From Candidatus Omnitrophota bacterium (GTDB taxonomy: Bacteria > Omnitrophota > Gorgyraeia > Duberdicusellales > 4484-171), in assembly GCA_021735105.1 (NCBI GenBank), contig JAIPHS010000069.1, positions 1 through 5,159 of the forward strand: a stretch of DNA of 5,159 nt, given 5' to 3'. Below are positions 1 to 5,159 of this stretch, in pieces. The translations under genes and the position numbers were made by a program. How positions within the stretch are numbered: position 1 is the stretch's first letter; every line of letters begins with the position of its first letter. Below the pieces are notes generated by a model that saw only the letters and a program-made list of their open reading frames with translations, was not told where the DNA came from and did no database searches.

Positions 1-362
1 ATCTTCATTGATTGGCCTTTTTCCTTTTCTTCCATTTTTTTAGCTTTTTCTTTTGCCTTCTCTGCTGCCTTCTCTCTTGCCTGTTCTGCTTCTACCTCTG
101 CCTTTTTTTGCATTTTTTCAGTTTTTTTAGCGGTTTTTTCTTGGGTTTTTTTTTGCTTGCGTTCGTTTAATATCTTCTTTTTTTCTTCTTTTGATTTTCC
201 AACTGTTGCAAACCAATCTCCAACTCGATTGAATATCGACCGTTGGCTGGCTTGTTCTTGAGCTTTAGAGCTTGCTCCTTTTTTACCACCTTCAGCTGAA
301 AATACAGGTGTAGAAATTGCCAGAAAAACTAATGCTGTCAAAACTAAAATTAACTTTTTCAT
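1..362 (-). CDS. Exported Lys/Glu/Ala-rich coiled-coil protein, C-terminus cut by window edge
   Basis: I do not recognise this gene. The first 120 residues are visible and the frame is open to the left edge. The start at 362 is well supported: an AAGGAGG ribosome site (367-373) sits 4 bases upstream, and the protein opens with a classic signal peptide (MKK, then a hydrophobic stretch at residues 4-21, cleavage likely near Ala23). The mature part begins with a short Gly/Lys/Ser/Gln-rich linker (24-42). A small amphipathic segment with the only aromatic cluster follows (43-55, containing VGDWFATVG). From about residue 57 to 120 the chain is nearly all Lys, Glu, Ala and Gln with no Pro and only one Gly, so a long charged helix or coiled coil is likely. 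It should be periplasmic or envelope-associated. The gene has its own promoter (455-482) and is separated from the Spy-like gene by a terminator. Coiled-coil composition gives many false homology hits, so no function is assigned. Confidence 0.85.
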   Translation of the reverse strand, partial: MKKLILVLTALVFLAISTPVFSAEGGKKGASSKAQEQASQRSIFNRVGDWFATVGKSKEEKKKILNERKQKKTQEKTAKKTEKMQKKAEVEAEQAREKAAEKAKEKAKKMEEKEKGQSMK

Positions 363-441
363 ACTGCCTCCTTTTTTATCAATTAATATTAAAACTCCAC
401 CCTTAATTGTTAATTTTTCCACTTATTTTACCACTAAACCA

Positions 442-454
442 GGTTAATGTAACC
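442..454. promoter_or_regulatory. Candidate operator at the predicted transcription start, GGTTA-N3-TAACC
   Basis: The sequence GGTTAATGTAACC is an inverted repeat with 5-base arms and a 3-base centre. It lies directly downstream of the -10 box and covers the expected transcription start, a position where a bound repressor would block initiation. Its core GTTA-N3-TAAC recurs at 489-499. The binding protein is unknown. Confidence 0.4.
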
Positions 455-482
455 ATTATAGAAAATTTCCTTATCTTTGCAA
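455..482 (-). promoter_or_regulatory. Sigma70-type promoter for the exported charged protein
   Basis: Read on the minus strand there is a -35 element TTGCAA (477-482), a 16-base spacer and a perfect -10 TATAAT (455-460). Transcription would start near 448, giving a leader of about 85 bases before the ATG at 362. The promoter lies just past the terminator of the Spy-like gene, so the left gene is probably an independent transcription unit. This is a motif match only. Confidence 0.65.
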
Positions 483-487
483 GAAAA

Positions 488-500
488 TGTTATTATAACA
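488..500. promoter_or_regulatory. Candidate operator upstream of the -35 box, TGTTAT-N-ATAACA
   Basis: TGTTATTATAACA is a perfect inverted repeat with 6-base arms around one central base, and it contains the same GTTA-N3-TAAC core as 443-453. It sits 5 bases upstream of the -35 hexamer of the left gene and just beyond the terminator stem of the Spy-like gene. It could be a second operator half of one regulatory region. AT-rich DNA does produce short palindromes by chance, so confidence is modest. Confidence 0.35.
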
Positions 501-502
501 CA

Positions 503-540
503 AAAGCCTGTGTATCAAGCATTCTTAATACACAGGCTTT
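503..540 (-). terminator. Rho-independent terminator of the Spy-like gene
   Basis: A perfect 13-base-pair stem (503-515 with 528-540, core AGCCTGTGT) encloses a 12-base loop. On the minus strand the stem is followed by a short T-rich run (TTTTGTGTT). It begins 26 bases after the stop codon at 567-569. The T tract is short but the stem is strong. On the plus strand the flank is less T-rich and no plus-strand gene approaches it, so the minus-strand role is preferred. Confidence 0.8.
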
Positions 541-566
541 CATATTTTGAAACTCAACACTTTCTG

Positions 567-1106
567 TTAGCGCCTGTACATATCCATCATCCGATTATCT
601 TTCATCATCTGGTGGTCACGTTCCATCATTTTATTTTTCATCATTTTTCTTTTGTTTCCATAATTTTTCATCAAACATTTTTTCTTATAAATTTCCTTTA
701 ATCGCTCTGTTTGTTCCTTTGAAAGAATATCTTTAAAGCTAGCGTAAGCCTTAATCAACGCCTTTGCTTTATCTTTTTTAAGGTCGTATTTTTCATCAAT
801 TAAGGAATTAATCTTTTCTGTGTCAATATCATCTTTCATTAATTGTAGTTTTAAATCTAAGCCAATATTTTTAATTTCTGCTTTTTTTATCGTATAATCT
901 TTTTTAGTTTCAACTTTTAAATTAACTATTTCATCCACCTGGGAATCAGATAATTTTAAATCTTTTTTCTCCTTCAAAGCAATATACATTTTCTTAAAAA
1001 GCTTATCACCTAAATCTCCACTCTTACTTTTTGCGCTGGCTATCCCTGTTGATAAGGAAAACGATACGGCACAAATCGCTAAAACAACTAAAAATTTTTT
1101 CTTCAT
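567..1106 (-). CDS. Spy/CpxP-like (LTXXQ family) periplasmic protein with Met-rich C-terminal tail
   Basis: This 179-residue protein has an N-terminal signal peptide (MKKK, hydrophobic core to about residue 19, likely cleavage after ASA at Ala25). The mature part is predicted to be mostly helical and carries two copies of a degenerate LTXXQ motif, LSDSQ (52-56) and LSKEQ (128-132). The length and layout match the Spy/CpxP/ZraP-type periplasmic proteins, which act as chaperones or stress and metal sensors. The family call rests on these motifs and the architecture, not on a search. After residue 143 the tail is unusual: Cys144, His165 and ten Met residues, mostly as four Met-Met pairs, mixed with Lys and Arg. 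This may bind soft metals such as Cu(I) or Ag(I), which is inference. The start is set by an AAGGGGG site 5 bases upstream. The gene follows the RND pump by 130 bases with no clear promoter between, so it may be co-transcribed or have a weak promoter of its own. Confidence 0.85.
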   Translation of the reverse strand: MKKKFLVVLAICAVSFSLSTGIASAKSKSGDLGDKLFKKMYIALKEKKDLKLSDSQVDEIVNLKVETKKDYTIKKAEIKNIGLDLKLQLMKDDIDTEKINSLIDEKYDLKKDKAKALIKAYASFKDILSKEQTERLKEIYKKKCLMKNYGNKRKMMKNKMMERDHQMMKDNRMMDMYRR

Positions 1107-1236
1107 TTCTACCCCCTTTTTTTAAAACCCACAAAATACAACTACCTGTTATTGGCTATTTTTTTAATTCAAACCCAAACTAAAATACTGCATTATCATT
1201 TTAATTAAAAATAATTTATTCGTAAATAGCTTATTT

Positions 1237-4200
1237 CTACTCATTTCTGGCCTTTTTCATGTTTAATTTGTTCTTATTATTTTTAATCACAGTAGCATGG
1301 CCGGCAAGTTTTAAAGTTATATCGTCAATTATTGCATAAATACAAGGTAAAACCACCAAGGTTAAAAAAGAGGCACAAAGAATTCCCCAAACAATAGTTA
1401 AAGCCATCGGCTTTAGGAAAGGATCGCCACCGCCAATCCCGTAAGCGGTAGGAGTCAATCCTAAAGAAGTGGTAATTGTAGTTAAAATTACCGGCCGCAA
1501 TCTTAATTTACCTGCCTCGATTATAGATTCACGCCTCCCTTTTCCCTGCCGGCGGAGGTTATTTATAAAATCAACCAAAACAATAGAATCATTAACTACA
1601 ATTCCAGTAAGCCCCACAATACCTACCATCATAAAAAATCCTAAACTTAAGCCATGAAAGAAAAAAGCCCAAATAACACCGATTAAGCCAAAAGGAATAG
1701 CCATCATAACCACAAGCGGCTGCACTAAAGAATTAAAATTAGCCGCTAAAATCAGAAAAATTAAAAACCCGGCCAAAATAAAAGCCTTTAAAAAACTACG
1801 TGTCGATTTTACATTTTCTTCTTGTTCCCCTCTAAATTCAAGGCCATAGCCAGGATAAGTTTTAGAAATATCGCTGAATTTTTCTTGTATTTTTTGATTT
1901 GCTTCAATAGAGGTGATATTTTGCTTATCGACACCGGCTCGAACTGTAATTGCTCTCTTCCCGTCAAGATGATTGATCCGGTTCACTGAAACTTTATCCT
2001 CTAATTTTGATACCTTCTCTAATCTGATAAGTCTGCCTGCTTTATTTGGCACCATAATTTTACTAAAAGCAACTGCATCTTTTCGATATTCCTCCGGAAA
2101 ACGAACCAAAACATCAATTTCCTCTTCGGCTTGAGTAGGCTTTATTGATGTTGCCAAACCGCCTCGAAATGCATTGTTAACAGAACTTGCAATATCAGAA
2201 ACTGTTAAATTAGCAATAGCTGCTTTTTCTTCATCAACTATAACTTGAATTTGATTCTCTCCTAATTCGTAATCAGAAGCAATATCTTTTACCCCTTTTA
2301 TCTTTTTTAGATAATCCTCTATCTTTTTTGATATCTCTTCTAAAGTTTCAAACTTTTCTCCCCTTATCGTTACAGCTATTGGCCTGCCCACCGGAGGCCC
2401 CTCTTCTTCCTTCTCAAAATAAATATCTTTAAAACCCTTTATACCTTCCATTTCTTTGCGTAAATAATCAATAATTTCATTTACCGAACGCGTTCTCTCT
2501 GTGTGCGGCGCAAGATAAACAGTAATTTGGGCAACATGAGATCCTTTTTTACCATAGGGATCAAACATCCAAGATTTCCCAATTGAACCTACTTCTGTAG
2601 TGTAGGCATCAATCTCATCTTTAGGAAGTTCTTCTATTTTCTTTTCAATTTGGCTGATTAGCTCTTCAGTTTTATAAAGATTTATTCCCACCGGAGCTTC
2701 GGCTCTTATGTAAAATTGCTCAATGCCTTCTTCGGAACCAAATAAAATAAACGGCATTCGACTTGCTGTAAAAATAGTTGTAACAAAAAGAATTATTATA
2801 GCCAGCATTACCCAATACTTTCTTTTTAAGGCTTTATTGATAATTACAGAATAAAAACTAATAATTTTCCTAAACCAATGATCTTGCTCCTTAATTTTTG
2901 CTTTTTTCTGATTTGGAACAAAATCAGAAAAATGAGATGGTAAAATTACAAAAGCTTCAAACAACGAAGCAATAAGGGCAATTATAACTACCACTGGAAT
3001 CCCCCAAATAAATTTACCAAGCATTCCTTCGATAAAAAAAAGCGGACTAAAAGCAGCAATAGTTGTGATTATCGTTGTTGTTACCGGTTTTACCACTTCG
3101 TTTGTACCTAAGATAGCAGCTTTTTTTGAGGAATACCCCATTTCTTTATAACGGGCACAATTTTCAGCTACAATTATTCCATCATCGACCAGCATTCCCA
3201 ATACAATAATCAAGCCAAACATAGTAATTAAATTAATACTTAACCCTAGAATCGCCATAGCGGCAACAGCCGCACAAAATGCAATTGGAAGGCTAACGGC
3301 AGTAATAATTGCAGTTCTGTAATTTAAAAAAAGTAAAAGCATCCCACAAATCAAAATAAAACCGATTATCCCATTGTTTTTCAAAACTCCCAGACGCCGC
3401 TGGATATAAAAAGAAATATCATCTATATAGGCAATGTTTAAGTTGGGATTAGCAGTTTCTAAAAATTGACTTACGTCTTTTTTTAATTGCTGAACGATTT
3501 TTATCGCATCTCCGCTTGACCTTTTTACCACAGTTAGATTTATCGCACGAGTTCCCAGGCTTTTGTTGATTACATTTTCATCTTCGTGGGCAAATCGAAC
3601 TTCAGCCACATCTTTTACCTTCAACCAATTGCCTAATTCATTAGCCCGGATCACTACCTTTTCAATTTCAGCAGGCCTATGGAATTCAGCTACCGTCCTT
3701 ATTGTATATTCTTTATCTCCACGTAATTTTCCACCGGGAATACTCACATTTTTTCTGCTTAAAGCCTCTATTACCTCAAAAAGGCTTAAATGAAATTTAC
3801 TTAATTTATCGGGGTCAACCTCAACCCAAACCTCTTTATCCCGCCAGCCTTTGCGGGTTACTTTAGAAACTCCGGAAACATCTTCTAAAATATCTTCGAG
3901 GCGCTCCGCATTATTTTGAAGTTCAAATTCAGAGATATTACCGCTTAAAACAACTTCAATCACAGGAATTTCACCGGAAGTTATTTCATTTACAATCGGC
4001 CTTTCGGCTTCACCAGGAAGGTCTTGAACTTGATCAACCGCTTGTTGAATATCGCTGATAGTTTTGCGTTTATCCTTTAGGCCTTCATTCAAATCTAGAA
4101 GAATAGTTGATACTGTATCCAGAGAAGTCGAGGACATCTCCTTTATTCCATCAACTCCCTTCAATTCTTTTTCTAAAGGTATAGTAATTAATTTTTCAAT

Positions 4201-4380
4201 TTCTTCCGGAGACGCACCCCGGTAAGTGGTAGTTACCACCACTTTATCAAAAGAAACTTCTGGAAATGCTTCTCGGCGTATTTTATAAACATAAAACGTA
4301 TATAACCCCGCTAATAAAATAAAAATTGAAATTAAATTAATTAAAAGAGAATTTTTTACTGAAAATTCAGATAGTTTCAT
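1237..4380 (-). CDS. RND-family efflux transporter permease, HAE1/AcrB-like
   Basis: This is a complete 1047-residue proton-driven efflux pump subunit of the inner membrane, which works as a trimer with a periplasmic adaptor and a TolC-type channel. It has the standard duplicated layout: TM1 (about 12-32), a large periplasmic loop (33-335), TM2-6 (336-482), a cytoplasmic linker, TM7 (522-541), a second loop (542-863) and TM8-12 (864-1016), ending in a Lys/Asn-rich cytoplasmic tail. Hallmarks seen are FPEV after TM1 (39-42), YRGASPEEIE (53-62), the TM4 acidic pair in VDDGIIVAEN (Asp399, Asp400) and GPPVG (661-665) in the second loop. TM10 reads VVNDSIVLVDF (928-938), with Asn930 where AcrB has its relay lysine. 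CusA-type heavy-metal signatures are not evident, so a broad HAE1-like call is safer than a metal pump, and the substrate cannot be predicted. The gene starts 13 bases after the TolC-like gene stops, so the two are surely one operon. No frameshift or internal stop is seen. Confidence 0.95.
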   Translation of the reverse strand: MKLSEFSVKNSLLINLISIFILLAGLYTFYVYKIRREAFPEVSFDKVVVTTTYRGASPEEIEKLITIPLEKELKGVDGIKEMSSTSLDTVSTILLDLNEGLKDKRKTISDIQQAVDQVQDLPGEAERPIVNEITSGEIPVIEVVLSGNISEFELQNNAERLEDILEDVSGVSKVTRKGWRDKEVWVEVDPDKLSKFHLSLFEVIEALSRKNVSIPGGKLRGDKEYTIRTVAEFHRPAEIEKVVIRANELGNWLKVKDVAEVRFAHEDENVINKSLGTRAINLTVVKRSSGDAIKIVQQLKKDVSQFLETANPNLNIAYIDDISFYIQRRLGVLKNNGIIGFILICGMLLLFLNYRTAIITAVSLPIAFCAAVAAMAILGLSINLITMFGLIIVLGMLVDDGIIVAENCARYKEMGYSSKKAAILGTNEVVKPVTTTIITTIAAFSPLFFIEGMLGKFIWGIPVVVIIALIASLFEAFVILPSHFSDFVPNQKKAKIKEQDHWFRKIISFYSVIINKALKRKYWVMLAIIILFVTTIFTASRMPFILFGSEEGIEQFYIRAEAPVGINLYKTEELISQIEKKIEELPKDEIDAYTTEVGSIGKSWMFDPYGKKGSHVAQITVYLAPHTERTRSVNEIIDYLRKEMEGIKGFKDIYFEKEEEGPPVGRPIAVTIRGEKFETLEEISKKIEDYLKKIKGVKDIASDYELGENQIQVIVDEEKAAIANLTVSDIASSVNNAFRGGLATSIKPTQAEEEIDVLVRFPEEYRKDAVAFSKIMVPNKAGRLIRLEKVSKLEDKVSVNRINHLDGKRAITVRAGVDKQNITSIEANQKIQEKFSDISKTYPGYGLEFRGEQEENVKSTRSFLKAFILAGFLIFLILAANFNSLVQPLVVMMAIPFGLIGVIWAFFFHGLSLGFFMMVGIVGLTGIVVNDSIVLVDFINNLRRQGKGRRESIIEAGKLRLRPVILTTITTSLGLTPTAYGIGGGDPFLKPMALTIVWGILCASFLTLVVLPCIYAIIDDITLKLAGHATVIKNNKNKLNMKKARNE

Positions 4381-4390
4381 ATAGATCTAT

Positions 4391-4395
4391 TCCTC
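4391..4395 (-). promoter_or_regulatory. Ribosome binding site of the RND gene, overlapping the upstream stop codon
   Basis: On the minus strand GAGGA overlaps the TGA stop of the TolC-like gene (4394-4396) and lies 10 bases before the ATG at 4380, somewhat longer than the usual 5-9. No other start fits better: the protein beginning MKLSEFSVKN has the normal RND N-terminus. The overlap suggests translational coupling of channel and pump. Confidence 0.55.
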
Positions 4396-5159
4396 ATAAG
4401 GATTCATTCCAATACTTATCTAATAAACTATTTTTTACTAATTCCAAATCAATTATACTAACTCGGTATTTAAATAGAGAGTCAACTAAACTTAAACGTG
4501 ACTTCAGCAAGTCTTGATGATAATCAATAATAATATCCGCTGAAGATAACCCGGCTTCTAGCCTCTTTTTTTCCAGAGTTAATTTTTCTTGTTGAATTTC
4601 GACAATTTCTTGATTGGTCTTTATCTGACTAAAATAAGAATTAACATTACTTACTTTATTGTTAATATCTTTTAAAATCAAGCGCTCTATCTTTTTAAAT
4701 AAAATAAGATTCTTCTTACCTTGCAATTCTACAGCTTTTAATTCTGCCTGAGCCTTATTATTTTCTAAAGGTAACTTTACAGAAACTCCCACTGAAATCT
4801 GATTATGACTTTCATCCGTAAAGTTATTTATAGAATCACTGTAGCTGCCGCCAATATTATTACGGGCAAAAGAAGCTTCTAAGTCAATTTCCGGCCAAAG
4901 CGCATTTTTTTTAACAATCACTTGAATATTATTCTTTTTTAATTCATTTTTTATTTGTTTATAATCTCTCCTGTAATTAATAGCTTCTCTTAAGGCCTGA
5001 TATAGGCCTGCTTTTTCTGTCTGAATAAATAAATCATCAACTGCTTTAATTTCTTTATTTATTTTTGAAATATTAAGTAAAAAGAAAAGATTATTTTTTG
5101 CCTTAAGCCTTTCTAAGCTTGCCACCTCCAACTCGGAAATTCTTCTTTTTACTAAAGCC
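4394..5159 (-). CDS. TolC-family outer-membrane efflux protein (OEP), N-terminus cut by window edge
   Basis: The last 254 residues of an outer-membrane channel of the TolC/OEP family are visible. In the cell it would be a trimeric barrel plus periplasmic helical tunnel that receives substrate from the RND pump. The frame is open to the right edge, so the gene begins beyond 5159. A TTG at 5129-5131 is only an internal codon, since nine further in-frame residues (ALVKRRISE) precede the leucine it encodes. Visible residues 1-30 are the end of the first OEP half. The second half starts near residue 53 with ALREAINYRRDYKQIK, a version of the usual 'Al.nrpd' start, then a long helix, two beta-strand segments (about 86-98 and 109-122, with ISVGVSVKLPLENNKAQAE typical of the family), and two long helices with a G-x-S-S-A-D-I turn near 203-209. 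About half the family's usual length is missing. The gene is 13 bases upstream of its partner pump. Confidence 0.9.
   Translation of the reverse strand, partial: ALVKRRISELEVASLERLKAKNNLFFLLNISKINKEIKAVDDLFIQTEKAGLYQALREAINYRRDYKQIKNELKKNNIQVIVKKNALWPEIDLEASFARNNIGGSYSDSINNFTDESHNQISVGVSVKLPLENNKAQAELKAVELQGKKNLILFKKIERLILKDINNKVSNVNSYFSQIKTNQEIVEIQQEKLTLEKKRLEAGLSSADIIIDYHQDLLKSRLSLVDSLFKYRVSIIDLELVKNSLLDKYWNESL

Noticed and set aside
380..409. Leader hairpin (CAATTAA with TTAATTG) just before the ribosome site of the left gene
   Set aside because: The 7-base stem is almost all A-T with a 16-base loop and resembles no known riboswitch or leader that I can name, so I do not assign a regulatory role.
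477..701. Plus-strand open frame rich in His-His pairs
   Set aside because: It is antisense to the Spy-like gene. The His-rich stretch is just the complement of the ATGATG codons for Met-Met pairs, and there is no ribosome site or independent support. It also runs through the terminator hairpin.
1182..1203. Fur-box-like sequence and possible -10 (GATAAT) upstream of the Spy-like gene
   Set aside because: Only about half of the 19-base Fur consensus matches, all of it in the left part, and no -35 hexamer lies at a suitable distance from GATAAT. This is expected by chance in DNA this AT-rich.
1211..1230. Hairpin after the RND stop codon followed by T-rich sequence
   Set aside because: The stem is only about five A-T pairs, too weak to call a terminator. 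Read-through from the pump into the Spy-like gene remains possible.
1469..1657. Plus-strand open frame inside the RND gene
   Set aside because: It lies antisense to conserved RND transmembrane coding sequence and has no domain or signal of its own. The similar frame at 3563-3793 is rejected for the same reason.
1237..4380. CusA-type copper/silver pump identity
   Set aside because: The length (1047 residues) matches CusA and the Met-rich neighbour is suggestive, but the N-terminal and TM4/TM10 motifs are of the HAE1-like kind and no methionine relay triad could be identified.
5129..5131. TTG as start of the TolC-like gene
   Set aside because: The frame continues open upstream to the window edge, and the protein would lack the whole first OEP half and any signal peptide, so this is an internal leucine codon.

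Overview
The window is AT-rich DNA from a diderm (Gram-negative type) bacterium. An outer-membrane TolC-family protein and an RND inner-membrane pump together require two membranes, and three of the four genes' products or neighbours act in the envelope. The Lys/Asn/Ile-rich proteins and A/T-biased codons fit an uncultured, low-GC candidate phylum (Omnitrophota or a similar lineage is a guess only). Nothing in the window fixes the taxonomy.

All four genes lie on the minus strand, so they read from right to left. At the right edge is the C-terminal part of a TolC-like outer-membrane channel (4394-5159, cut by the window edge). Thirteen bases later comes a full-length HAE1-type RND permease of 1047 residues (1237-4380). 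After a 130-base gap lies a Spy/CpxP-like periplasmic protein of 179 residues with a methionine-rich tail (567-1106), closed by a strong hairpin terminator (503-540). A separate promoter (455-482) then drives a small exported Lys/Glu/Ala-rich protein that runs off the left edge (1-362). No plus-strand gene, RNA gene, mobile element or CRISPR array is visible.

The channel and pump almost certainly form two parts of a tripartite efflux machine. The third part, the periplasmic adaptor, is not in the window and would be expected upstream of the TolC gene, beyond 5159. The Spy-like protein probably belongs to the same stress or efflux response, because proteins of this family often accompany envelope-stress and metal-efflux loci. 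What the pump exports cannot be read from the sequence.

The parts most worth a second look are a matched pair of GTTA-N3-TAAC inverted repeats bracketing the promoter of the left gene, the evenly spaced Met-Met pairs in the tail of the Spy-like protein, and the absence of the usual TM10 lysine in the pump. I see no clear evidence of an entirely new system.
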